Below, in pieces: positions 22,387 through 31,989 of a stretch of 64,000 nucleotides of DNA. Where the stretch lies: the NCBI GenBank assembly GCA_021781815.1, contig JAJXWB010000012.1, positions 1 through 64,000 of the forward strand. The letters run 5' to 3'. The stretch's first letter is position 1. Every line of letters starts with the position of its first letter. The notes below the pieces were generated by a model. It did no database searches, had not been told where the DNA came from, and saw only the letters and a list, made by a program, of their open reading frames with translations. This DNA comes from Pseudomonadota bacterium (GTDB lineage Bacteria; Pseudomonadota; Alphaproteobacteria; Rhizobiales; Beijerinckiaceae). Position numbers and translations under genes: made by a program.

Positions 22387-23429
22387 CGGAGCAGCTTGAG
22401 CGTCGAAGCGGTCTGGATCGGCGAAGCCTGTCGGGCGCGCAGCGCGTGGCGGCTCTTCTGATCGTGATGGGACGGGACGCAGCGTCCCGACTTCTCAAGC
22501 ATTTCGAGGGGGACGATGTGCGGGAGATCACGCGCGCTGCGGCCACGCTTGGTCTGGTCGACTCGCGTTCTCTCGAAATTCTGATCCAGCAGTTCGCTCT
22601 CGACGTGGCTGAGGGGCCTCGCGTCATCGGCGACTTCGCGCGAGCCGAGGAACTCGCGTCATCTTCGCTGCCGCCAACTGAAGTATCGAGCATTCTGGCC
22701 GATCTTAACGGCAGCCAGCGCGCTGACGCCTGGACCGAATTGAGGGACGGGCCTGAAGCGCGCGTCGTCAAGCTGGTCGCCGGTGAGACGGCGCAGATTG
22801 CAGCGGTGATCGTAAGCCGGCTTGACCCACCATCGGCGGCGCGAGTGTGCGAGGCTCTTCCGGCCGAATTTCGCGTGAAGGTTCTGTCGCGGATTCTTGT
22901 GACGCGACCGTTGACGTCGGAGATGGGGCGCAAGGTGGAAGACGCCATCCGTGTCGTGCTGCCCGGAACAACCGCGGTTGATCAAGGGGCTGGCGCAGCC
23001 TTGCGCGTTGCGAATATCGTCAACCGCATGGAGTCCGTCGGCGTCCCGGCTCTGCTGGAATCCCTGGAGACCATGCGACCCGCTGAGAGCCGCGCTGTGC
23101 GGGCACTGGTGTTCAAATTCGAAGACGTGAGCATCCTGGCTTTGCCGGCGCGGGCCGCCATCTTCGATCAGATCCCGACAGAGCGGGTCATCCTTGCGCT
23201 GCACGGCGCCGACGAGGCAGTGAGGACCGCGGTCATGGGCTGCCTCGGCGCGCGCGCGCGCAGGATGGTCGAGGCCGAACTGGCGCGCGAGCAGTCCGCC
23301 ACGGCGCGCGACGTTTCCGCCGCCCGGCGATTGGTCGCGGAAACGGCGCTGCAATTGGCCGAATCCGGAGTGATCGAGTTGCCCGGCGCCGCGCCCTCGG
23401 AGGAGGCCGGCGGCGGGCTCTCGCGGTAA
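22383..23429 (+). CDS. fliG: Flagellar motor switch protein FliG
   Basis: 348 aa; VFKFEDVSILALPARAAIFDQIPTERVILALHGADEAVRTAVMGCLGARARRMVEAEL FliG C-terminal domain. Confidence 0.93.
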   Translation: MTEQLERRSGLDRRSLSGAQRVAALLIVMGRDAASRLLKHFEGDDVREITRAAATLGLVDSRSLEILIQQFALDVAEGPRVIGDFARAEELASSSLPPTEVSSILADLNGSQRADAWTELRDGPEARVVKLVAGETAQIAAVIVSRLDPPSAARVCEALPAEFRVKVLSRILVTRPLTSEMGRKVEDAIRVVLPGTTAVDQGAGAALRVANIVNRMESVGVPALLESLETMRPAESRAVRALVFKFEDVSILALPARAAIFDQIPTERVILALHGADEAVRTAVMGCLGARARRMVEAELAREQSATARDVSAARRLVAETALQLAESGVIELPGAAPSEEAGGGLSR

Positions 23430-23430
23430 G

Positions 23431-24495
23431 ATGTCCGAGCGAGACGACGAAGCCCGCACTGAGGAGCCAACCGAAAAGAAGACGAACGACGCCTATGAGC
23501 GCGGCGACATGCCGGTGTCGCGGGATGTCGCGGTCGCGTCGTCCATCATTGCGATGATAGTCGCTGCCGCTGCGATGCAGGGCGATCGGTCGCGCGCGAT
23601 GCTATTCGACCTGATCGCGTTTCTTGATCATGCGGGAGACGCGCGGCTGCGTTCGAGCGGCGACTGGACGGATCTCATCCGAGGTATTGGCGGCGCGTCC
23701 TTCGTCGTTCTCTGGCCGCCGGCCGCCATCCTTGTTGTCGCCTCGCTCGCCGCGGCGTTTTTGCAAAATCGACCTCGATTTATCGCGAGCCGCATTACGC
23801 CGGACTGGTCGCGTCTCTCGCCAGCCAAGGGGTTCGCTCGGCTATTCAGCCGACGCGGGCTGGTCGAGTTCGCCAAGGCGGGCGCGAAGCTGGCGCTTGT
23901 CAGCGCAAGCGCGTGGCTCGTCTTGCATGCGGCTTTCAGATCGATCGTAGATATGGCGACCCAGGACCCGGTTCTTGCACCCTCCGTGATCCAGAGCTTC
24001 GTGCTGCGCCTGGTCGCGACCATAGCCGTCGTCACCGCGCTCGTGGCCTTGGCCGACGTCGCCGCGACACGATTCTCCTGGCGAAAGCGATTGCGGATGA
24101 CGCGACAGGAACTCAAGGACGAGATGAAGCAAAACGATGGCGACCCGGCAGTCAAGGGGCGATTGCGGTCTCTTGCGCGTGATCGGGCGCGGCGACGGAT
24201 GATCGACGACGTGAATCGCGCGACGCTCGTCCTCGTCAATCCGATTCATTACGCGGTTGCGCTGCGCTATGTGCGCGAGGAGGGCGGAGCGCCCGTCGTC
24301 GTCGCAAAGGGTCGCGAACTGATTGCGCTCAAAATCAGGGAGAGGGCGGAAATGGAGCAGATACCGATTGTTGAAAATCCTCCGCTTGTCCGCGCCATGT
24401 ATGACGCCGTCGAAATCAATCAGCTCATTCCGCCTGAATTCTACCGGGCCATCGCCGAAATCATCAGCGTGATCTCGCGTCGGACGTCTGCGTGA
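23431..24495 (+). CDS. flhB: Flagellar export protein FlhB
   Basis: 354 aa; autocleavage motif NPIH (ATLVLVNPIHYAVALRY), N-terminal EEPTEKK. Confidence 0.95.
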   Translation: MSERDDEARTEEPTEKKTNDAYERGDMPVSRDVAVASSIIAMIVAAAAMQGDRSRAMLFDLIAFLDHAGDARLRSSGDWTDLIRGIGGASFVVLWPPAAILVVASLAAAFLQNRPRFIASRITPDWSRLSPAKGFARLFSRRGLVEFAKAGAKLALVSASAWLVLHAAFRSIVDMATQDPVLAPSVIQSFVLRLVATIAVVTALVALADVAATRFSWRKRLRMTRQELKDEMKQNDGDPAVKGRLRSLARDRARRRMIDDVNRATLVLVNPIHYAVALRYVREEGGAPVVVAKGRELIALKIRERAEMEQIPIVENPPLVRAMYDAVEINQLIPPEFYRAIAEIISVISRRTSA

Positions 24496-24550
24496 AGCCA
24501 GCTTCAGGAAAGGCGCCGCGGATAGCATTCTCGCAACAGAGGAGAAAGCC

Positions 24551-24934
24551 GTGCTCGGGCTCGCTATCATGGATCTCGCCACGCGGCAGGCGGATTGGCT
24601 CGCGTCGCGACAGAAGGCAGTATCGGAAAATATAGCGAATTCAGATACGCCGGGGTACCGTGCGACGGACGTACGCCCCTTCGCGGACATTCTCGGCGGC
24701 GCGTCGCTGACGCTGGCGACGACGTCGTCCGCCCATCTGACCTTCGATCCGGCTGCAACGAATGCGATCAGGAAAGCTCCCGCCGAGTCATGGGACACCA
24801 TGCATTCTGGTAATTCTGTGAGCATCGATCAGCAGTTCTTGAAAGCGAACGAGGTTCGCAGCGCCTACAGCCTCAATGTCGCAATCGTCCGCGTCTTCAA
24901 CCGGATGCTGCTTGCGAGCGTGAAAACGCCATGA
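24551..24934 (+). CDS. flgB: Flagellar rod protein FlgB
   Basis: 127 aa; RQKAVSENIANSDTPGYRATDVRPF. Confidence 0.92.
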   Translation: MLGLAIMDLATRQADWLASRQKAVSENIANSDTPGYRATDVRPFADILGGASLTLATTSSAHLTFDPAATNAIRKAPAESWDTMHSGNSVSIDQQFLKANEVRSAYSLNVAIVRVFNRMLLASVKTP

Positions 24935-25347
24935 TCGATCCGTTGCAGTCGTCAATTCGCGTAGCGGCGTCGGCGCTCGATGCGCAATCCATGCGAATTC
25001 GCGTCGTGTCCGAAAATATCGCAAACGCGCAGACGACCGGAGCGGGGCCGGGAGACGACCCCTATGCGCGAAAGACCATCACGTTCGCTGGCGAGTTGTC
25101 GCGGTCGGACAATGCGAACGTCGTTGTTGTCCGGGGCGTCGGCGTCGACAATGCGCCGTTTCGCATCGTTCGCGATCCAGGGCATCCTGCGGCGGATATT
25201 CAGGGCAACGTCAAAATGCCGAACGTCGATCCCTTCACCGAACTGGCCGATCTCAAGGAAGCCAACAGATCTTACGAAGCCAATCTGCAAACGATCAAAC
25301 AGGCGCGAGATCTCTTTTCCATGACAATTGATCTTCTGAAATCATGA
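24931..25347 (+). CDS. flgC: Flagellar rod protein FlgC
   Basis: 138 aa; RIRVVSENIANAQTTG ... [27 protein letters not shown]. Confidence 0.93.
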   Translation: MIDPLQSSIRVAASALDAQSMRIRVVSENIANAQTTGAGPGDDPYARKTITFAGELSRSDNANVVVVRGVGVDNAPFRIVRDPGHPAADIQGNVKMPNVDPFTELADLKEANRSYEANLQTIKQARDLFSMTIDLLKS

Positions 25348-25652
25348 TGACGATCGATCGAATCGCAACAGCGGTTGCGCCGCACACGCCTCAAGGCGGT
25401 TCGGTCCGCGCTTCGCTCGAACCGAGCGATCCGCAAGACGATTTCACGTCGATGCTTCACTCGTTCGTCTCGTCGACGGCGGGCGCGGTGACGCATGCGG
25501 AACGCGTGTCTATGTCGGCGCTGCACGGCGCGGCGTCGGCGCGGGAGGTCGTAGATTCGACGATGCGCGCGGAACAAATGCTGCAAACGGCGATTGCGCT
25601 GCGCGACAAGACGATTTCCGCGATTCAGGAAATCACGAGGATGGCGATTTGA
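25344..25652 (+). CDS. fliE: Hook-basal body protein FliE
   Basis: 102 aa; [34 protein letters not shown]. Confidence 0.85.
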   Translation: MMTIDRIATAVAPHTPQGGSVRASLEPSDPQDDFTSMLHSFVSSTAGAVTHAERVSMSALHGAASAREVVDSTMRAEQMLQTAIALRDKTISAIQEITRMAI

Positions 25653-25662
25653 GGAGCGCAGC

Positions 25663-26451
25663 ATGAGAGCGTTGTCGATTGCGGCGACCGGGATGGCGGC
25701 TCAGCAATTGAATGTCGAGGTGATTGCGAACAATATCGCGAATATCAACACAACGGCATTCAAACGCGCACGGGCCGAGTTTACAGATCTTCTTTACCAG
25801 ACCGAACGATTGCAGGGCGTTTCCAACCGCGGGCGCGATGCGATCGTGCCGGAGGGCGCGCAGGTCGGACTCGGGGTACGGACCGCCGCCATCCGGAATC
25901 TCAATATCCAGGGCGCATTGACCAGCACCGGAAACAGCCTCGATCTGGCGATTAGCGGTCGTGGCTGGTTTCAGATCGTCGGCGCCGACGGGCAGCCTGT
26001 CTACACGCGCGACGGATCGTTCAGCACCAACGCCACCGGGCAGATCGTAACTTCCGACGGGTATGTCGTGACGCCGGGCATGCAGGTTCCGCAAAACGCT
26101 TCGGCGGTCAATGTCAGTCAGTCCGGCCTTGTGAGCGCGACGATTCCCGGCCAGGTCGCGCCGCAGCAGATCGGTCAGCTCACGATTGCGACATTCGCAA
26201 ACGAGGCCGGGCTGGAATCGCTCGGCGACAATCTGTTTCGCGAGACGGCTGCGTCCGGACCGGCGGTGAGCGGCGCCCCGGGCGACATCGGTTTCGGCGT
26301 GATCAAGCAGGGCTACCTCGAGAGCTCGAACGTCGATCCGGTGAAGGAGATCACCGATCTGATTGCAGCCCAGCGCGCATACGAAATGAATTCGAAAGTG
26401 ATCCAGGCGGCCGACGACATGTCGAGCACCGTCACGAAGAACATAAGATAG
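25663..26451 (+). CDS. flgG: Distal rod protein FlgG
   Basis: 262 aa; [46 protein letters not shown]. Confidence 0.97.
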   Translation: MRALSIAATGMAAQQLNVEVIANNIANINTTAFKRARAEFTDLLYQTERLQGVSNRGRDAIVPEGAQVGLGVRTAAIRNLNIQGALTSTGNSLDLAISGRGWFQIVGADGQPVYTRDGSFSTNATGQIVTSDGYVVTPGMQVPQNASAVNVSQSGLVSATIPGQVAPQQIGQLTIATFANEAGLESLGDNLFRETAASGPAVSGAPGDIGFGVIKQGYLESSNVDPVKEITDLIAAQRAYEMNSKVIQAADDMSSTVTKNIR

Positions 26452-26464
26452 ACAGGAGAAATGG

Positions 26465-26917
26465 TTGCGCCATCTCACGCTCCCCGCAGCATTTCTGCTG
26501 GCTTTGACTGCTTCGGGAGAGGGCGCCGGGGCGCAGGAGAGTCCGATTCTGGTTCCGGTCACGACGATCTATCCCGGAGATCTCGTGCGCAGCGCGATGT
26601 TGCGCACGGATCATGCACATGCTGGAGAGCCGCGGGGGGTCGTCGTTTCAGGAGACGAAATCATCGGCAAGGCGGCGCGGCGGACCTTGCTGGCCGGTCG
26701 CCCTATTCCGCTCGACGCGGTGGAGGATCCGCGCGCGGTGATCAATGGCGGTCCCGTGCGGCTCGTCTACACGTCGCCAGGTTTGGCGATCACGGCGCCA
26801 GGCCAGGCGCTTCAGGCGGCGGGCGTTGGCGAGTCCATCCGGGTCCGCAATTCCGACAGCGGAATTGTCGTGGTCGGGACGGTGGCCGCCGATGGAACTG
26901 TGCGGGTGGCGCGATGA
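26465..26917 (+). CDS. flgA: P-ring assembly chaperone FlgA
   Basis: 150 aa (TTG start); SAF-like sequence, 4-bp overlap with flgI. Confidence 0.85.
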   Translation: MRHLTLPAAFLLALTASGEGAGAQESPILVPVTTIYPGDLVRSAMLRTDHAHAGEPRGVVVSGDEIIGKAARRTLLAGRPIPLDAVEDPRAVINGGPVRLVYTSPGLAITAPGQALQAAGVGESIRVRNSDSGIVVVGTVAADGTVRVAR

Positions 26918-28014
26918 TGCGCGCAGCGGTGGGAATTCTTGTGATGCTCGCCGTGGCGTCCACGTCGAGCGCCGGGGTCAGGATCAAGGATGTGACGTCG
27001 GTGCGCGGCGTTCGAGAAAACCAGCTCGTGGGCTATGGGCTGGTGGTCGGCCTGCAGGGATCCGGCGATACGTTGCGTAATTCGGCGTTCACGGAACAGT
27101 CGCTGCAATCCATGTTGGACCGGATGGGAATAGCCGTCAGATCCGGCGTGATGCGGACGCGCAACGCCGCTGCTGTCATGGTGACCGCCGAGGCGCCGCC
27201 TTTCACCGGCGTCGGCTCGAAAATCGACGTCACAGTGTCATCGCTTGGCGACGCCACCTCGCTGATGGGCGGGACCCTGATCATGACGCCGCTCGCGGGA
27301 CCGGACGGCGACACCTACGCCTCCGCGCAGGGCGGGATCTCGGTCGTCGGCTTTGCCGAGAGCGGTCAATCGGCGGCAGCGGTGCAGGGCGTTCCGACTG
27401 CCGGGCGGATCGCAAACGGCGCGATGATCGAGCGGGAATTGCCGGGCGCCTTTTCAATGCCGGACACCGTCGATCTCGAGTTGCGAAACGCCGACTTTCG
27501 TACCGCCGTCTCGGTTGCGGATGCAATCAATGCATTTACGCAGGGCAGATACGGCGAACGGCTGGCGCGAGAGCGCGACAGCCGTTCGATCGTGATTCGT
27601 CGGCCGCGCTCTGTCGGGGCTGCGCGCTTCATTGCGCAGATCGGAGAACTGTTCGTCACGCCCGACGCGCCGGCGAGGGTGGTGATCGACGCGCGATCCG
27701 GAACGGTGGTGATTGGCGCTGATGTGCAGATCTCGACGGTGGCTGTCACGCACGGCGCGCTGTCGGTTCGAATCTCCGAGACGCCGGATGTGTCGCAACC
27801 GGCGCCGATGTCTGGCGGGCAAACCGTCGTCACCTCGCAGACCGATATTGCTACGGTTCAGGATGGTGGCCAGCTCTCGGTCATTTCTGGCGCGAGCCTG
27901 AAGGGACTGGTTCGCGGACTGAACCAGATCGACCTCAAACCCTCAGGAATCATTTCGATCCTCCAGGCGATCAAGTCCGCGGGCGCGCTGCAGGCGGACA
28001 TCATCGTGCAATAG
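26914..28014 (+). CDS. flgI: Flagellar P-ring protein FlgI
   Basis: 366 aa from ATG 26914: RIKDVTSVRGVRENQLVGYGLVVGLQGSGDTLRNSAFTEQSLQSMLDRMG. Confidence 0.97.
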   Translation: MMRAAVGILVMLAVASTSSAGVRIKDVTSVRGVRENQLVGYGLVVGLQGSGDTLRNSAFTEQSLQSMLDRMGIAVRSGVMRTRNAAAVMVTAEAPPFTGVGSKIDVTVSSLGDATSLMGGTLIMTPLAGPDGDTYASAQGGISVVGFAESGQSAAAVQGVPTAGRIANGAMIERELPGAFSMPDTVDLELRNADFRTAVSVADAINAFTQGRYGERLARERDSRSIVIRRPRSVGAARFIAQIGELFVTPDAPARVVIDARSGTVVIGADVQISTVAVTHGALSVRISETPDVSQPAPMSGGQTVVTSQTDIATVQDGGQLSVISGASLKGLVRGLNQIDLKPSGIISILQAIKSAGALQADIIVQ

Positions 28015-28045
28015 CGGCAGGCTCGGGCAAGTTCGTTACGCTACC

Positions 28046-28837
28046 TTGCGTCATATATTCGGAGTCCGCGGCGTGGTTGTGACGCAGAATTTGCATGGGT
28101 GGGCCGATCGCGCTGCGATTGCGTCGCTTGCTTTCGGCGCGCTCGTCATCGCATGGCCGGCGTCAGCCGAACCTTCCGCACGAGATGCGGAGCCGGAGCG
28201 CCATGCGGGCAAGGCGATTGCAGCAGCGGGCGCGTCGTTATCGAAAGCGAATTCCAGACGGGGGCCTGGTCGTCCCGTCGGGCGACCGCAGCAGCCGGGC
28301 GGGACAGCGTCCGCCGGAACAGCCCTGCGCCCGCGGCAGGATCAAGGCGGCGGCTCCCACGCCGTCCCATCCGCGCATGCGGCGGCCAGCGTCCCGTCGT
28401 CGCCGAAAGCGACGTCAATTCCCTCCGGCGGCCCGGAAGCGGTTGCAGCTCCACGCGATCCCGCGAAATCCATCGGCGCGGCGGCTCCCGACTCGTCGTC
28501 GTCCGAGTCCATAAGCGTCGCCAAAGCGTTTTGCACGGTCAATGGGCCGGCGGCGAAGGAAGCGCGCATTGCATGGCAGACCGAACAATTGCACACGCTG
28601 GAAGAGCGCGCAGCGAAGAAAGCCGAGGAGCTTGCCGCGCGCTCGGAAGAGCTTCGGGCATGGATCAAGCGACGGGACGAAACGCTGGAAAAGGCGGACG
28701 CCCAACTCGTCGCAATCTATCTGAAGATGAAACCGGAGGTCGCTGCACAGCAAATTTCGACGATGAGGGAGGACATGGCGGTGTCGATTCTCTCGCATCT
28801 CAGCGCGCGCGTCGCTGGCGCCGTATTCACGAGATGA
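28046..28837 (+). CDS. motE: MotE-like flagellar protein (MgtE N-terminal-like domain), reading frame apparently interrupted near the C-terminus
   Basis: FCTVNGPAAKEARIAWQTEQLHTLEERAAKKAEELAARSEELRAWIKRRDETLEKADAQLVAIYLKMKPEVAAQQI...; continuation EMSADKAARLASALVIRPDGARREKADK lies in another frame (28831-28917). Confidence 0.75.
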   Translation: MRHIFGVRGVVVTQNLHGWADRAAIASLAFGALVIAWPASAEPSARDAEPERHAGKAIAAAGASLSKANSRRGPGRPVGRPQQPGGTASAGTALRPRQDQGGGSHAVPSAHAAASVPSSPKATSIPSGGPEAVAAPRDPAKSIGAAAPDSSSSESISVAKAFCTVNGPAAKEARIAWQTEQLHTLEERAAKKAEELAARSEELRAWIKRRDETLEKADAQLVAIYLKMKPEVAAQQISTMREDMAVSILSHLSARVAGAVFTR

Positions 28838-28913
28838 GCGCGGACAAGGCGGCGCGTCTAGCGTCGGCGCTCGTGATCCGGCCGGATGGCGCACGGCGGG
28901 AAAAGGCGGACAA

Positions 28914-29615
28914 GTGACTTGGAAAGCCGCCATGGTCGTTGTGGTCGCGCTTGGAGGCTGCGCGGCGCAGGTCAGCGATATCGGCCAGGCGCCGCGCATG
29001 ACGGCCATTGGCACAGGACTCGGAGCTCCGGCGAATTTGCCGCCGACGTTCGAGGCGCGCGTCACGTCCGGCAAGGTCGGACACTCACTCTGGAACGAAC
29101 AGGGCGGCCAATTGTTCCGGGACGCGCGCGCTACGCGGATCGGTGATCTCGTGACGGTGATCATTTCGATAAATGACAGCGCCATTATGGGAAACTCGAC
29201 CGACCGGCTGCGCGATTCATTACTGACTAACAGTCTTGATGCTGCCCTCGCGCTGCCCAGCCGTGCGTCCAAAATGAATGGATCCGCAAACGCCGCAGCC
29301 GTTTCGTCGACGAAGGGCGTGGCGAATATCGATCGATCCGAGAAAATCCAATTGTCGGTGGCCGCTGTCGTGACGGAAATCATGCCGAATGGAAATTTAC
29401 TGATCAGCGGGTCGCAGGAGGTGCGCGTCAATTTCGAGCTGCGAGAATTGACTGTGGCTGGCATCGTGAGGCCGCGCGACGTCAGCCGGGACAATACGGT
29501 GACATATGACAAGGTCGCAGAGGCGCGCATTTCCTATGGCGGCCGCGGACGACTGACGGAAGTCCAGCAGCCAGCCCTCATCCATCAGGTTATCGACCTG
29601 ATCAAACCGTTCTGA
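28914..29615 (+). CDS. flgH: Flagellar L-ring lipoprotein FlgH
   Basis: 233 aa (GTG start); lipobox ALGGC, SLWNEQGGQLFRDARATRIGDLVTVII. Confidence 0.95.
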   Translation: MTWKAAMVVVVALGGCAAQVSDIGQAPRMTAIGTGLGAPANLPPTFEARVTSGKVGHSLWNEQGGQLFRDARATRIGDLVTVIISINDSAIMGNSTDRLRDSLLTNSLDAALALPSRASKMNGSANAAAVSSTKGVANIDRSEKIQLSVAAVVTEIMPNGNLLISGSQEVRVNFELRELTVAGIVRPRDVSRDNTVTYDKVAEARISYGGRGRLTEVQQPALIHQVIDLIKPF

Positions 29616-29634
29616 TGCGGAGTGAGTTCGTCTC

Positions 29635-30081
29635 ATGAAATCGACACTCGCGCTTGGCCTGATTGTGATCGTTTCGTGCAGCATGGGGCTGGGGCAGGGA
29701 CTTGCGGTCGCGCGCCGCCTGCAAGCATCGCCGCCCAAGATCTCAGGCGCGCCGCATAGGTCAGAGCAGCCGGAAGCGGCGGCGTCCCCGTCCACGGTGC
29801 GCGAGCTGAAACCCATCATCACCAATCTTGCCTCGCCGGCGGGAGCGTGGGTTCGTCTTGAGGCTGCGCTTGTATTCAAGTCGGAGCGGGTTGCGCATAC
29901 GGATGTGCTGACGGGCGAGGTTGCGAACGATTTCGCGCTCTATTTGCGCGCGCTCACCGCTCGTGAACTCGAGGGAGTGGAAGGGCTGCGTCAGCTGCGT
30001 GACGAATTGGTGGATCGAGCGGCGCTCCGGACAAACGACGGCGTTCTCGATGTCATGATCGAAACGCTGGTCATTCAATAG
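29635..30081 (+). CDS. fliL: Flagellar basal body-associated protein FliL
   Basis: 148 aa; VRELKPIITNLASPAGAWVRLEAALVF and FliL C-terminus. Confidence 0.85.
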   Translation: MKSTLALGLIVIVSCSMGLGQGLAVARRLQASPPKISGAPHRSEQPEAAASPSTVRELKPIITNLASPAGAWVRLEAALVFKSERVAHTDVLTGEVANDFALYLRALTARELEGVEGLRQLRDELVDRAALRTNDGVLDVMIETLVIQ

Positions 30082-30092
30082 GGAGAAGTCTG

Positions 30093-30824
30093 ATGGAAAT
30101 GGCGCAGGCGCCGCTCCTCTTTTCTGCGTCCGTCGCCGCGCCGCTGCTGCAGACGGTCGATCCGTCCGGCGTGCAAATTTCGGGCGCTCTCGCTTCGGGG
30201 CGCATTATACAGCTCGTAGCGATCTTGTCCGTACTTTCCCTCGCGCCTGGACTTCTCGTGATGATGACGAGCTTCACGCGGCTCATCATAGCATTTTCGT
30301 TCCTTCGATCCGGGCTTGGACTGCAAAGCACGCCGGCGAACATCGTTCTGACCAGCCTCGCGCTGTTCATGACCTATTTCATTATGTCGCCGACGTTCGA
30401 CCAGGCGTGGAAAGGTGGCGTCGCGCCGCTGCTGAACAACTCCATTTCCGAGTCGGATGCGTTCGAGAAGATCGTCGATCCATTTCGCGAATTCATGGAG
30501 CGCAACGTCGCCGAGAAAGACCTGAAACTCCTCGATGGGTTGGGGCATGGATCCGGATCCGCCGCGGTTGAGGGCGCGCGAACTACGCTGCGCGTGCTCC
30601 TTCCTGCGTTCATGATGTCGGAGTTACGAAGGGGGTTCGAGATTGGGTTTTTGATCGCCCTGCCGTTTCTCGTGATCGACCTGATCGTCGCGACAATCAC
30701 CATGTCCATGGGGATGATGATGCTGCCGCCATCGGTAATTGCGTTGCCGGTGAAGGTCCTGTTCTTTGTGCTGATCGATGGGTGGAACCTTCTTGTCGGC
30801 AGCCTCATCCGCTCTTATGGATGA
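30093..30824 (+). CDS. fliP: Flagellar export protein FliP
   Basis: 243 aa; LVMMTSFTRLIIAFSFLRSGLGLQSTPANIVLTSLALFMTYFIMSP. Confidence 0.97.
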   Translation: MEMAQAPLLFSASVAAPLLQTVDPSGVQISGALASGRIIQLVAILSVLSLAPGLLVMMTSFTRLIIAFSFLRSGLGLQSTPANIVLTSLALFMTYFIMSPTFDQAWKGGVAPLLNNSISESDAFEKIVDPFREFMERNVAEKDLKLLDGLGHGSGSAAVEGARTTLRVLLPAFMMSELRRGFEIGFLIALPFLVIDLIVATITMSMGMMMLPPSVIALPVKVLFFVLIDGWNLLVGSLIRSYG

Positions 30825-30980
30825 TCGACTTAGCTTTATGGTAAGACTTCCGCGATAGATTCGAATTGACGACAGGTTGGTCCGCCGAATGTGCGCGGCC
30901 AAGGGCATGAGGCCGCACTGTCGCGCCGGTCGATCCGGCATGTCCCCGAAATCCATATTTACCTATGAAGGGACATTCTG

Positions 30981-31880
30981 ATGTCTAGCATTCTGACGAA
31001 CGCATCCGCGCTTACCGCTCTCCAGAACCTTGCCGCGACCCAGAAACAGTTGCAGACGACGCAGAGGCAAATTTCGACGGGCCTCAAGGTGGCGAGCGCG
31101 GCGGACAACGCGAGCTACTGGTCGATAGCGACGACGATGAAATCAGACAATGGCGCGCTGGGCGCGATCAAGACCGCGCTCGGGCAGAGTTCATCGATGC
31201 TGAATGTCGCGAATGCGGCGATAACGAGCACGATTTCCGTGATGAACCAGATAAAGAACGACCTTGTGTCCGCGACCCAACCCGGCGCTGACCTGAACAA
31301 GATCGGCACCGATATCGCACAGGCGTCCCAGCAGTTGAGTTCAATCGTGAAATCAGCGGGCTACAACGGGCAGAACTGGCTCGACGGTTCGAACGCCACG
31401 GTCGGACTCTCCGCGTCATTCAACCGGGATTCCACGGGTGCGACGTCGGTCAGCACGATTGGCGTGAATACGCTCGCGCTGATTGGAACCGCGACGGGTA
31501 CGGCCGGAACCGGCATTCTCGAAGGCGGGACCGGCTCGGCCACAGGCACGGCGACGAATTTCACCACGGCGACGCTGTCGTCGACGACGACGAGCGCCCA
31601 GATCGCGACAATGAGCGCTGACGCCGACAAGACATTGGCCAATCTGCAGACCTATGCCTCGAATCTGGGCGCCACCCAGACGCGCATCGGTCTCCAGCAG
31701 ACCTTCATCTCGAATCTGTCGGACGCGCTGACAAACGGTGTGAGCACGCTGGTCGACGCCGACATGAACGAGGCCTCGACGCGTCTCCAGGCGCTGCAGA
31801 CACAGCAGCAACTCGGCGTTCAGGCGATCTCGATCGCCAACCAGAATTCGCAGATGATTCTGAAGCTGTTCGGCGGTTGA
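30981..31880 (+). CDS. fliC: Flagellin
   Basis: 299 aa; conserved N- and C-terminal D0/D1 regions, Thr/Gly/Ser-rich centre. Confidence 0.96.
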   Translation: MSSILTNASALTALQNLAATQKQLQTTQRQISTGLKVASAADNASYWSIATTMKSDNGALGAIKTALGQSSSMLNVANAAITSTISVMNQIKNDLVSATQPGADLNKIGTDIAQASQQLSSIVKSAGYNGQNWLDGSNATVGLSASFNRDSTGATSVSTIGVNTLALIGTATGTAGTGILEGGTGSATGTATNFTTATLSSTTTSAQIATMSADADKTLANLQTYASNLGATQTRIGLQQTFISNLSDALTNGVSTLVDADMNEASTRLQALQTQQQLGVQAISIANQNSQMILKLFGG

Positions 31881-31889
31881 CTGGCTCAG

Positions 31890-31927
31890 CGGGACATGGC
31901 TCCGGCGCTCGCCTGGGCCATGTTCCG
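31890..31927 (+). terminator. Hairpin downstream of flagellin
   Basis: cgggacatggc ... gccatgttccg, 11-bp stem with one G-U wobble; no U-tract. Confidence 0.5.
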
Positions 31928-31962
31928 TGAATCAATTCCTGCGCAAGGTTGGCCGTCGATAA

Positions 31963-31984
31963 TTCCGCCGTTGATGTGGCGGAA
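31963..31984 (+). promoter_or_regulatory. Hairpin overlapping the fliF ribosome-binding site
   Basis: TTCCGCC-gttgatgt-GGCGGAA immediately 5' of fliF ATG (31990). Confidence 0.5.
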
Positions 31985-31989
31985 GCAAA

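Noticed and set aside
26461-26913. N-terminal extension of the flgI ORF (from 26461)
   Set aside because: This frame overlaps flgA out of frame; the true FlgI signal peptide begins at 26914
28815-28840. Programmed ribosomal frameshift in motE
   Set aside because: No slippery heptamer or A/T-rich run at the junction (gccgtattcacgagatg); a one-base indel is the simpler explanation
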